Shown here: one piece after another, positions 12,780 through 24,200 of the stretch
Position numbering within the stretch: position 1 is the stretch's first letter
Layout of the letters: every line of letters starts with the position of its first letter
Origin: Bretschneidera sinensis
Lineage: Eukaryota; Streptophyta; Magnoliopsida; Brassicales; Akaniaceae
DNA length: 64,000 bases
Assembly: GCA_023935145.1 (NCBI GenBank)
Contig: CM043697.1
Coordinates: 52,571,001 to 52,635,000, forward strand
Direction: 5' to 3'
The notes under the pieces: model-generated
Seen by the model: only the letters and a program-made list of their open reading frames with translations
What the model was told of the DNA's origin: nothing
Databases searched by the model: none
Position numbers and translations under genes: made by a program

Positions 12780-13283
12780 AATCGCATAGTCAAAAAATTC
12801 AATGGCCGCAAGTTTAACCTTTTTATGCTCGGAATAATTATGACAATCAAATACTAATTCTATCTTCTTCTCCCACTCAAGGTAAGCTTCAAGATCGTTT
12901 TTGCCTTGAAACGATGGAATCTTTATCTTAATACTACCCAAGTTATTGTCTTCCCGATTCCTAGCTTCTCTACCTCGACCACCAAATCTCCTATGGCTAA
13001 CAACTGATTCCCGATCATCTTCTTCATCAAATCCATTCCCATAATACTCTTCATCTTCAACTCTCTCTCCCCTAGGTTGAACTCTCTCCCTCCTACGCAC
13101 ATTAGGAGCGTTTTGTTACTGCCCCACACGTGTATTCTCTACCCGATCAATCCGCTCATGAACCTGTTCCATCTCCGTTCGCAATACTCTTCTCATCTCA
13201 CCCATTAAAGCCTCCATGAGCAACTTCGGATCACCATCTCCCGACGTATCTCTGAAATTATTTTTGTTCTTGTCGTCTGACAT
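12780..13283 (-). pseudogene. Family F copy F-a: gag N-terminus, broken
   Basis: Gag of a Ty3/gypsy family with chromovirus-like RT (see F-f). It starts at an ATG ending at 13283 (MSDDKNKNN), as in copy F-e at 57898. A TAA stop interrupts it near 13116. The frame then continues through an Arg/Glu/Asp-rich stretch into the start of the gag domain (IPSFQGKND, YLEWEKKIEL). It is cut at 12780 by the Athila C2 LTR, so the rest of gag and pol lies outside the window. Confidence 0.8.
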
Positions 13284-13713
13284 GTTTGCTGCAAAAATAA
13301 GATTAGAAAAAAAAAGACCTCACACACTCCCTCACGTGTTTCACTAAAAGAATGAGTCACTCAATTTCACTCATGTTTTCACACAAAAATCAAATTGGCT
13401 TTTCCCCTCTTATGTGCTCACCACTCTTGCCTTTTTCCACTCGTAATAATCCTCTATAGGTTCTTATCAAACTAACCGAACAAGTATCAAAGTTTCCAAC
13501 AACAATTCACCAATAACTCACAAAGAAATTTAGAAATAAGGATTGAAAGGATTGAATCTAAATATTACACACTTTTCTTTTTTTTCACATTTTTTTTAAA
13601 CTGGAAATTTATTCTTCTTTTTTTTTCCAATTTTGTTTTTTTTTCACTACTTTTTTTTTTTGAATCAAAACAAAAGATAAGCAAACCTGCAACTAGCAGG
13701 CTCTGATACCAAC
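13284..13713 (-). other. F-a leader and primer-binding site
   Basis: This is untranslated leader between LTR and gag, with long A/T runs at 13570-13660. The primer-binding site (revcomp TGGTATCAGAGC) lies at 13700-13711. No gene is seen in it. Confidence 0.75.
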
Positions 13714-14360
13714 TGATATGATCCACGCGAAGAACTAAGAAATTTATGGAACAAGAAGACCTCCAAGATCGTCTAGAAGCAGATTTATGTGAGACCGCGA
13801 CCCGTTGCTTATATTGAAGCAAGAACCTTGGTATAATGAAGACTAAGACTGTGACCCGTTGCTTATATCGAAGCAAGAACCTTGGTATAATGGAGTCACC
13901 ACAATCAATTATGGAAGGATTGATTGATAGGTCGAAGATGAACGCCACGGAAACTACGAAATAGAAAATAAACCTAAATAGAATTTTGGTAACCTAAAAT
14001 TCAAATAAGGAAAGTATCTAACTTGGCATGCAAGCCTTATAATGCAACATTTAAATTTAGAAGGAAACAATTTAAGAAAATGTGCAAGCCCAACGTAGAT
14101 TCGGATGCAACAGCCTGCTGGATTTCGGCCCATCATACCAGGCCCAAACGATATCCTTTTTGAAACTTTATTAGGTCAAAATTGAGTGCCAAGACGTCAT
14201 CTTTCCATCCTAATAAGTTTCAGACCATTTGGAGTTATGGGCAAGAAGATATGACCATTTTAATTCTATTCATTGGGTCCTCCCAAAATTCTAAAGTGGA
14301 AATTCCCTTGAATCATGGAAACCCATCCTTGTGGATCATGTATAGCATTATCCTTGGGCC
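13714..14360 (-). repeat. F LTR, truncated at its 5' end
   Basis: The LTR 3' end (TGATATGATCC on the plus strand) is intact beside the F-a primer-binding site. The first ~300 bp of the LTR are missing: at 14360 the sequence passes straight into protease coding sequence of the same family. A duplicated R/U5 segment (GCAACGGGTC...) occurs twice at 13785-13895. The inverted U3 module lies at about 14100-14300. Confidence 0.8.
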
Positions 14361-15173
14361 CTAATTTCTCAACCATTGTAGTGCTAGCAACGTTAGTACA
14401 ACTACCTCCATCAATAAACACACTACATACCTTGTTTTGCATCATGCATCTAGTATGAAAAATGTTTCTCGCTGCACTTCGTCATCTTCTTTAATTTGCA
14501 CACTTAGAGCTCTCTTTGCAACGAACAATTCTCCCTGGGCAACGTATTCCTCATCACTTGCATCCTCCAATGGTGGCATAGATTCGGTATCTTCTTCACC
14601 CTCAGTTTCAATTTCACCATTATCTCGCAATACCATAACTCTTTTGTTCGGACATTGGCTTGCTACGTGACCACTGCCTTGGCATTTAAAACACTTAATA
14701 TCACGATTTCTAGCGGTGGAAGAGTCAGTTTTACCTTGATTTCCATGGCTGGTGCTTTCTTGCTTTTGCTCAATTTTGGGATTGGCTGTGGCTTGCTTCA
14801 CAAAATTCGGCCTCCAAGATGAACCCGAGTTAGGGTTTTGTCGCGTATTGTTGCCCATCCTCTTGAGTTGGTTCTCAATTTGGACAGCCATGTGCATCAT
14901 ATCTTCCAACTCCATATAATAATGCAACTCCACCGAATTAGCAATTTCCAGGTTCAAACCAGCCAAGAACCTAGCCATAGTAGCCTTCCGATCCTCCTCT
15001 ACATTTGCTCGGATCATAGCTACTTCCATCTCTTTACAATAATCCTCCACACTCTGACTACCTTGTGTAAGACTTTGCAATTTTTGGTACAACTCACGAT
15101 AGTAATGGCTTGGAACAAACAGTTTCCTCATCACGGTTTTCATCTGCTCCCAATTTTTGGTACAACTCACAAT
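14361..15173 (-). pseudogene. F-b: gag-protease remnant between two F LTRs
   Basis: The central and C-terminal parts of F gag are present (FVPSHYYRELYQ, FLAGLNLEIAN), then a CCHC knuckle (CFKCQGSGHVASQC) near 14640-14690 and an acidic linker. A one-base frameshift near 14450, shared with F-e, precedes the start of the protease. RT, RNase H and integrase are missing. The gag 5' part is missing too: near 15154-15173 a 20-base gag segment recurs and then joins directly to LTR sequence, which looks like a template switch. The whole is an LTR-(gag-pro)-LTR mini-element sharing its left LTR with F-a. Confidence 0.75.
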
Positions 15174-16152
15174 ATAATCCACGCCAAGAACTAAGAAATT
15201 GATAGATCAAGAAGACTTTCAAGATCGTTTAGAAACAGATTTATGTGAGACCACGACCCGTTGCTTATATTGAAGCAAGAACCTTGGTATAATGAAGACA
15301 TCACAATCATTTATGGAAGGATTGATTGATAAGTCGAAGATGAACGCCACGGAAACTCCGATAAGTTCAGAAGTTCTAAACGAACCAAAGAGAAATTTCT
15401 CTCCAAAAGTATGAATCAAATCTGAATTGTCTTATTTCAAAAGCCAATGGCTATTTTAAATACATGACAATTCGTAACCAATTAGAAAAAGGAAAACTAA
15501 GAAATAGGAAATAAACCTAAACAGAATTCTGGTAGGAATAGGAAACTATGAAATAGGAAATAAACCTAAATAGAATTTTGGTAACCTAAAATCCAAAAAA
15601 ATAAAGTACCTCACTTGGCATGCAAGCCTTATAATGCAACAATTAAATTCAGAAGGAAACAATTAAGAAAAGGTGCAAGGTGCAAGCCTAAAGTGGAAGA
15701 AGATTCGAATGCAACAGCTTGCTGAATTTAGGCCCATCATAACAGGCCAAAACAATATCTATTTTGAAACTTTCTTAGGTCTAAATTGAAGTTCAAGACG
15801 TCATCTTTCCATCCCAACAAGTTTCAGCCCATATGGAGTTGCGAGCAAGAAGTTATGATCATTTTAATTCTGGTTGTTGGGACTTCCCGAAATTCCAAAG
15901 TGGAAGTTCCCTTGGATCATGGAAACCCATCCTTGTGGATCATGTATAGCATCATCATTGGGCCGCCAAAGATGGTTCTTAGCCCAAATGTGTTCAATAA
16001 GCCAGTTGAGAGTTTTCTTGAACCGTTTAGCTCGGGCCCTTATAACTGGACCAATTAGAAATTGAATAAATCGATTAGCTTGGGCCCTTGTAACTTGACC
16101 AATTGGAACTTGAATAGGATCCACCTCCTATTTGTTAGTTGTGTCCTCATCA
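15174..16152 (-). repeat. F LTR (F-b, about 980 bp)
   Basis: Nearly full-length F LTR. The right end, CCTCATCA, is the reverse of the family start TGATGAGG. The left end is degraded (ATAATCCACG instead of TGATATGATCC) at the gag junction. It has the inverted U3 module near 15690-15920 and the repeated TRARAKR-type coding stretch near its start (16030-16110). Confidence 0.82.
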
Positions 16153-17857
16153 AAATGTACCTGGTGCACTGCACAATCCGAATGGCATATGTCTGTAGGC
16201 GTAAGTGCCAAAAGGGCAAGTGAAGGTGGTATTCTCTTGGTCTTCTTGGGCTATACAGATTTGGTTGTACCCACTATAACCATCCAAAAAACAATAAAAA
16301 GGATAACCAACTAACCTCTCAAGCATCTGATCGATGAAGGGTAGAGGGAAATGGTCCTTCCTTATTGAAGTGTTGAGCTTCCTATAGTCTATGCAAACTC
16401 GATAACCAGTCACCACTCTTTGAGGTACCAGCTCATTCTCCTCATTCTTTACCACAGTAACCCCTGACTTCTTTGGCACAACTTGAACAGGAGACACCCA
16501 TTTGCTATCTGAAATAGGGTAAATAACGCCACAATCAAGTAACTTAATTACCTCATCTTGCACTACCTTCATCATAGGTGAATGTAGGCGTCCCTGGGCC
16601 TCTCTGGTGGGTTTGGCTCCATCCTCCAACAGGATCCTATGGACTCATATGGTTGGGCTAATTCCCTCTATATCTGCCAAAGTCCAACCAATAGCAGTCT
16701 TGTACTTCTTCAGAACATCCACAAACTTCTTCTCTTGGTCCTCCTCCAACAGGCAGTGTCTCCTTGTCCCCCAAAAAGACATACTTCAAGTGATCTGGCA
16801 AAACTTTAAGCTCAAGTGTAGGAGCCTGTATAACTGAAGGTAACATTTTGTTCGTAAAAATAGCAAGAGATAAAGGAGGAATAGACCTTGGTAATATGGG
16901 TTGGGCCTCAAGGGAGGCTATGGTTTTGATCACAATCAGCTCTTCAGCCTTCTCCAACTCAGCCCTAGAAATGGATTCTCAATATAACGAACTCCTTGAG
17001 AGAGTGTTACTTTCAACTCATCCTTTTCCATTGCTTCCATAAACCTCTGCGCAAGTGAATCAATATCATCAATAGAAAAACAGGGTTTAATGTCAGTCAA
17101 TGGGTACCTCATGGCTTCAAAGATATTGAAGCGTATAACTTCATTATCAAATTCCATGGTTAGTGTTCCCTCATAAACATCTATCTTTGTTCTTGCGGTC
17201 CTCATGAATGGGTGCCCTAAAAGAAACGGAGTGGAATTTAGGGGTGAATCTTCCATATCAAGGACATAGAAGTCAGCAAGAAAAATGAGTTGATTCACCT
17301 GCACAAGAACATCCTCAACGTATCATTTAGGATACTTATTAGATCGATCAGCTAATTGGATAACAACATTATCACTTTTAAGTGCACCTACCTCTAAAGA
17401 AGCATAAAGACTATAAGGCATCACATTAATTGAAGCTCCTAAGTCTAGCATGACATTATCAAATTTGTTGGTACCAATCACACAAGGAACAGAAAAACTC
17501 CCTGGATCCTTAAGCTTTGGTGGTAATTTCCTTTGGATGACAGCAGAGACTGTCTCATTCATCTTCACTACCTCCTTCTCACGAGTCTACCTCCTTGTAG
17601 TGCAAAGCTCCTTCAGAAACTTGGCATATCTTGACACTTGCTTCAAGCACTCAATCAAAGGTATGTTAACTTGTACCTTCTTAAAAATCTCCAAGATGGC
17701 CTGATCAGATTCATCTTTCTTGGTTTTGGCAAACCTACTAGGAAAAGGTACACGAGCAAAAAGATTAGAATTAAAAGAGTGTTTAGGGTTTTGTTCATTA
17801 CCTCGAGGTTTCAGAGCATTCTCAGATGATGAATGACCAATTACTTTCGCCATTGAG
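16153..17857 (-). pseudogene. Athila fragment C3: protease to RT, reversed
   Basis: Relative to element C, this matches about 22937-24660 on the opposite strand. It carries the gag/protease linker (ALKPRGNEQNPKH), the protease (LDLGASINVMP near 17430-17470) and the first part of RT (WVSPVQVVPKK, FPLPFIDQMLERL). It ends abruptly inside RT at 16153. At least four frameshifts or deletions break it, including an 18-bp loss near 16750. No LTR of its own is present. It is bounded by two F LTRs facing outwards from each other, without a target duplication. Confidence 0.8.
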
Positions 17858-18871
17858 TGATGAGGACACGGCTAACAAATAGGACGTAGATCTTATTCAA
17901 GTTCTAATTGGTCAAGTTACAAGGGTCCGAGCTAAACGGTTTATTCAAATTCCAATTGATCCAGCTACAAGGGCCCGAGCTAAACAGTTCAAAAAAACTC
18001 TTAATGGGCTAAGAACCATCTTTGGGGGCCCAAGGATGATGCTATCCATGATCCACAAGGATGGGTTTCCATGATCCAAGGGAAATTCCACTTTGGAATT
18101 TCGGGAGGACCCAATGACCAGAATTAAAATGATCATATCTTCTTGGTCGTAACTCCAAATTGGCTGAAACTTGTTGGGATGGAAAGATGACATCTTGAAC
18201 TTCAATTTAGACATAATAAAATTCCAAAAGGGATATTGTTTAGGCCTATTATGATGGGCCTAAATCCAGCAGGCTGTATCCAAATCTTCTTCCTCTTTGG
18301 GCTTGCACCATGCTCATTTTCTTAATTGTTTCCTTCTGAATTTAATTGTTGCATTATAAGGCTTGCATGCCAAGTTAGGTACTTTATTTATTTGGATTTT
18401 AGGTTACCAAAATTCTATTTAGGTTTATTTCCTATTTCGTAGTTTCCTATTCCTACCAAAATTCTGTTTAGGTTTATTTCTTATTTTTTAGTTTCCCTTT
18501 TTCTAATTGGTTACGAATTCTCATGTATTTAAATAAACATTGGCTTTTGGAATAACACATTCAGATTTGATTCATACATTTTCGAGAGAAATTTCTCTTT
18601 TGTTCTTTTAGAACTTCTGAACTTATCAGAGTTTTCGTAGCGTTCATCTTCGACTTATCAATCAATCCTTCCATAATTGATTGTGACGTCTTCAATATAC
18701 CAAGGTTCTTGCTTCAATATAAGCAACGGGTCGCGATCTCAATCTTCACTATACCAAGGTTCTTGCTTCAATATAAGCAACGGGTTGCGGTCTCACATAA
18801 ATCTGCTTCTAAACGATCTTGGAAATCTTCTTGATCCATCAAATTCTTAGTTCTTGGCATGGATCATATCA
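17858..18871 (+). repeat. F LTR, complete (F1, 1014 bp)
   Basis: It runs from TGATGAGGACACGG to GGATCATATCA and is followed by CTTGGTATCAGAGCC, the tRNA-iMet primer-binding site (18874-18885). It is the best complete plus-strand F LTR in the window. It contains the duplicated TRARAKR-coding segment at the start (about 17900-17990), the U3 module in antisense (about 18100-18320), and R/U5 sequence with ATAAGCAACGGGTCGCG in two copies (about 18700-18800). Confidence 0.88.
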
Positions 18872-19150
18872 CTTGGTATCAGAGCCTTCTAGTTGTAGGT
18901 TTGCTTATCTTTTGTTTTGATTCAAAAAAAAAACGTGAAAAAAACAAAATTGAAAAAAAAAGGAACAAATTTCCAGTTTAGAAAAAAAAATGTGAAAAAA
19001 GTGCGTAATAATTAGATTCAATTCTTATTTTAATTTCTCATATTTGTTTCCTTGTATTCGAGCCTTTAAATTCGAATTTCTTTGTAAGTTATTGGTGAAT
19101 TTTTGCTGGAAGCTATGATACTTGTTCGGTTAGTTTGATAAGAACCTATA
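18872..19150 (+). other. F1 leader with primer-binding site, no coding part left
   Basis: The primer-binding site (18874-18885) and leader resemble 57431-57710 of F-e. The sequence ends at AACCTATA, where LTR D begins. Gag is missing. Confidence 0.75.
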
Positions 19151-19182
19151 TGATACCGGATTTAAATAGAATTGAAGGAAAC

Positions 19183-21072
19183 TGATAGGAACACTTTGTG
19201 TTACGTTTTTAATGCCTTTTCTACCCTATTTGGCTTTGTAATTCTCTTAACTTTGCTATTTTGAGCTTAGTTTCTTTTCTTAATATTTAGAAAGCTTGTG
19301 AACGTGGGAATAGTAAAATAAGGTGATAAAATGAGTTTTCCTAGTTACTTTAGGAAATCTAAGTGGATTAAGAAAATAGTCTTATCATTCTAAGAAACTT
19401 TTCTAATTATGGAAACTTTCCTTATCTATTATTTTCTGATTTCTTTGTAGGGTTCCACCTTGGAATTATTTGGATGATGTGTCAAAATACAAGAGAATAT
19501 TGGAGTTCATTAGTGACATGGGTATGTCCAACCTAACATGGGCTTGCCCAACAAAAAATCACATAATCTCTTGTCAACTAAGCAAGGTGCAAGGTCCAAG
19601 CCCAAAGTGGAGGAAGATTCGGATGCAACAGCCTACTGGATTTTGGCCCATCATAACAGGCCCAAACAATATCAGTTTTGAGACTTTCTTAGGTCCAAAT
19701 TGAATTTCAAAACGTCGTCTTTCCAGTCCAACAAGTTTCAGTTCATTTGGAGATGTGTGGAAGAAGATATGACCGTTTGAATTCTACTAGTTGGGTCCTC
19801 CTGAAATTTCGGGATTGTATTCCTTTTTCTTACTTTTGGCCATTCCTTGATTCTTTGCATGTTTTAGGGATTGTTTCCTTGCATGTTTTAGGGATTGTTT
19901 CCTTGCATGTTTCATGGCTTGTTTTTAGCATTGTTTTCTTGCTTTTCCTAAGCTTAGAGAGTTGTTCTAAGCTCTATAAATAGGGTGTTTGTAAGCTGAA
20001 AGAGATCATCTTTTCTCTTGGAACCATCTCTACTCAAAATTCAAGAAGCAAAAGGCTGAAACACTCCACCATTTCATCTCCAATTGTGAGCACATTAGGA
20101 CTTTTCCAAAATGTGTTCTCCTTCATCTATCATCATAGCCGTGAGGTTCATCACCATTAACATCTCAAGCTTCCTTGAGTGTGTTCAAGAAGTGTACCCC
20201 TTACAGCTATTCTTTTTAATTGTTTCAGCCTTGGATTCTTATGTTAGAGATTATTATTAATTCAATGAGTTGGTTAATTTTCAGATTTATTCTTTAATAT
20301 TTTTGAATTGTTCATGATATGTAGACATATTAATTCATTACATATGTTGAATTTTCAGTTATGTTATATTGAAAACTTTGATATTGCAAATCATTGACGC
20401 CATAATCGCACTTTCGATCACCTAATTGATCTGGAGTACGATTTAAAGTGGTAAAAGCTATGAACAATAGCCAATGTTCTGGAAATTGCATGTTCTTTAT
20501 CCATGGACTTTTTCATAGGAATAAGGAACATGTTATTGAATCATAATTGCTTTTGATCTTAATGATTTGCTTAAGTAATTGTAAGGATGCGCTGAGTATT
20601 AACTTGATTGCTTAAACAAAATAACTAGCTGATGGACTTTTCCTAAGCTTAGTGATTATCTAAGAAGGAATTTATAAAGTGCATGGTCTCTTTAGGCTTG
20701 CACTTTGATTCAATTCTGATATATGATTGAGGCACGAATTCGTTGTCTACATTGAAACAATTCGATTAGTCATTTAACAAACTTGATTTTCTGAATTGTG
20801 AGAGAAAATGATCAATTGTAAATAATTGTTCTTTAATTTCCTTAGTAAAGTTAGTAAAAAGAAAAATCAGATCATGAAAACCCCCTAATCTTGTGTAATG
20901 TTAATATTTGTTTATAAACTGCTAATTAAACCAATCAAATCATTTTTTTTATTATTTTTATGACTCTTTAGTATAGAGTACCCGCAATCCCCGGCCAATA
21001 ACGATACCCTACTAATCACTTTACTACAATCTTCTGCAGGGTTTGTTGATGACCGAAATAAACGGTCTATCA
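19183..21072 (+). repeat. Element C 5' LTR
   Basis: TGATAGGAACAC...GGTCTATCA, 1890 bp. At 19514 a sequence starting TGACATGGGTATGTCC, identical in form to the start of A/D LTRs, begins an embedded copy of the U3 module. It runs past the TATA box (CTCTATAAATAGGG, about 19972-19985) to about 19995, in the same orientation. Two 24-bp minisatellite units lie just before the TATA box. Confidence 0.92.
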
Positions 21073-21074
21073 AA

Positions 21075-21092
21075 TGGCGCCGCTGCCGGGGA
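21075..21092 (+). other. Primer-binding site of element C (tRNA-Asp type)
   Basis: TGGCGCCGCTGCCGGGGA begins two bases after the LTR end. This form is typical of Athila elements, which are primed by tRNA-Asp, and differs from the tRNA-iMet sites of the other families here. Confidence 0.88.
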
Positions 21093-21298
21093 TTGCAAAA
21101 TCTCTACATTTTAGTGTCATTTAACTTGTTAATATTCTTCTTAGCATATAATATAACTTGTGTTTTACTTGATTGCAATTTTAGCATGTGACTTCCTTAA
21201 AACCATTTGTAACATTTGTAAGGGAAGCTCATTATTATTTGTATTTCAAACTTTAACTTATATATTGATTCCTTTGCTTTTGTTATTTAGGTCGATGA
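21093..21298 (+). other. Element C leader
   Basis: AT-rich untranslated leader between the primer-binding site and the first ATG of gag. No ORF is seen. Confidence 0.7.
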
Positions 21299-24200
21299 AT
21301 GTCAGCAGTTAGTAGAGAGTCTCAAGAACTTAGAAAACGTTTGGCTTTACTAAAAGAAGTTGCACTTTCTACAAATCAACCCCCACCTCACCAAGAAGGG
21401 AGGTTAGAGTCGGAGGAGTCAGATAATTTTTCACATCACTTGTCAGACGAGGAAGAAGACATACCTGACTTAGAAGACGCAAGTAAGGAAGATGAAGTAC
21501 CAATGGCTGAAACTATTAGGCAAATGTCTTCTTCAACTGATGGGGGAGCTGCACCAACTTGTATTACTTATCCAGAACCAGTAGTTGGCAAGATAGCTGA
21601 GTTCGAACTGAAGAGTTGATTCTTGCATCATTTGCCCAAATTCCATGGGCTTACTAATGAAGATCCTCACAAACATCTCAAGGAGTTCCAGTTTGTGTGT
21701 TCAAGTATGTGCCCACAAAATGCGGATCTCAACGTTCTGAAGCTGAAGTCATTCCCTTTTTCACTTGAAAATAGGGCAAAGACTTGGTTGTTTGATCTAC
21801 CCTCGGGTTACATCAACACATGGGAGAAGCTGATGACTGAGTTTCTGACTAAGTACTTCCCTGCCTCAAGGATTACTGTCTTGAGGAAGCAGATAACTGG
21901 AATTGAGCAAAGGAAGGATGAGGCGTTCTATGCCTACTACGAGAGATTCAAGAGCTTAATTGCATCATGTCCTTCACATGGGATGAAAGAAGGGAATCTT
22001 CTCACTTACTTTTATGAGGGACTTCTCCCCCTCGAATGTCAATTGTTAGGTGCTGCTGCCGGAGGTTCTTTTGTCGATAAGACACCTGATGTTGCTAAGG
22101 AGTTACTCGCCCAACGTGCTCTTAATTATCAACAATACGAGGGAGTGTTAAACTCCACTCATGGGGTGAATGAGGTATCTTCTAACTCTGCTCTTGAGGA
22201 AAAAGTTAATAAAATGTCTACTCTTCTGTCTCCAGTGCTGAACGTGAATGGAGCACAAGTACAACAAGTTGCTCAAATCTATGGTGTGTGTTGTACTCAA
22301 GGGCATCCAACTGACCAATGTCCCCAACTGATCAACAATGGAGGATGGGAGTCTCTTAACGCTGTTGGGTTTCAAGGTAATCAAGGTGGACAAAGGTACA
22401 AGCCTTTCTCTAACACATATAACCCTGGGCTTAGAGATCACCCCAATTTTCGTTGGGCCAACAATGATAATGTTCAGAACCCTCAAGGTCAAGGGCAAGT
22501 GTTTCCACGCCCTCAAGGTTTGTTTATGAGGCCTCAGGTACCTCAAAACTTTGTCCCTAATCCTATTGTACCTACAAATTCTGTTGCTTCTAATTATGAT
22601 GAAATTTTAAAGTCCCTTGCTCAAGGGCAACAGAATTTAACTACTGCTACTCAAGCTCTTGTTACAGGTCAACAAGCTCACACTAAGGATATTGTAGAGC
22701 TGAAGAAGCAATTGGGACAAGTGGTGGACTTCATGGGGAAGATAACGGAGAGTGGAAAATTGCCTAGCAACACTGTTCCCAACCCAATTATCAAGCAAGC
22801 TAAAGTTGTTACCACAAGGAGTGGCAAGACCCTTGTGGATGTTCTTAAAACTCATAAGAAAGCCAAAGTGACCCACCATGAGGAAGAGGACGTTGTGAGC
22901 ACCAAGAAGGAAATACAGAAAGATCCCACCACCACAATGGCGGAAATGATTGGTCCTCCATCATATGGGAATGCTTTAAAACCTCAAGGTAATGAACAAA
23001 ACCCTAAACACTCTTTTGATTCTAATCCTTTTGCCCGTGTACCTTTTCCTAGTAGGTTTGCCAAAACCAAGAAGGATGAATCTGATCAGGCCATCTTAGA
23101 GATTTTTAAGAAGGTACAAGTCAACATGCCTTTGATTGAGTGCTTGAAGCAAGTGCCAAGATATGCCAAGTTTCTGAAGGAGCTTTGCACTACAAGGAGG
23201 CAGACTCGTGAGAAGGAGGTGGTGAAGTTGAATGAGATAGTCTCTGCTGTCATCCAAAGGAAATTGCCACCAAAGCTTAAGGATCCAGGGAGTTTTTCTG
23301 TTCCTTGTGTGACTGGTACCAACAAATTTGATAATGTCATGCTAGACTTAGGAGCTTCAATTAATGTGATGCCTTATAGTCTTTATGCTTCTTTAGAGCT
23401 AGGTGCACTTAAAAGTGATAATGTTGTTATCCAATTGGCTGATCGATCTAATAAGTATCCTAAAGGATACGTTGAAGATGTTATTGTGCAAGTAAATCAA
23501 CTCATTTTTCCTGCAGACTTCTATATCATTGATATGGAAGATTCGCCCCTAAATTCTACTCCGTTGCTTTTAGGGCGCCCATTCATGAGGACCGCAAGAA
23601 CAAAGATCGATGTTTATGAGGGAACTCTAACCACAGAATTTGATAATGAAGTTATACGCTTCAACATCTTTGAAGCCATGAGGTATCCATTGACTGATAT
23701 TAAACCCTGTTTTTCTATTGATGATATTAACTCACTTGTGCAGAGATTTTTGGAAGCAATGGAAGAGGATGAGTTGAAAGTAACACTCTCTCAAGGAGTT
23801 GGTTATACTGAGAATGGAGAATCCATTTCTAGGGCTGAGTTAGAGAAGGCTGAAGAGCCCATTGTGATCAAAACCGTAGCTTCCCTTGAGGCCCGACCCA
23901 TATTACCAAGGTCTATTCCTCCTTTGTCCTTTCCTATTTCCACTAACCAAATGTTACCTTCAGTGATACAGGCCCCTACACTTGTGCTTAAGGTTTTGCC
24001 AGATCACTTGAGGTATGTGTTTTTGGGGGACAAGGAGACACTGCCTGTTATTATATCCTCGAAGTTGGAGGAGGACCAAGAAAAGAAGCTTGTGGACGTT
24101 CTGAAGAAGTACAAGACCGCCATTGGCTGGACTTTGGCAGATATCAAGGGAATTAGCCCAACCATGTGCGTCCATAGGATCCTGTTGGAGGATGGTGCCA

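Noticed and set aside
13565..13948. 127-residue minus-strand ORF with Lys-rich tail
   Set aside because: Lies across an F LTR and its leader; the Lys/Phe runs come from A/T homopolymers.
15174..18871. F-b and F1 LTRs as the two ends of one element around the Athila fragment
   Set aside because: They are inverted relative to each other, the flanks do not match, and the enclosed sequence belongs to Athila.
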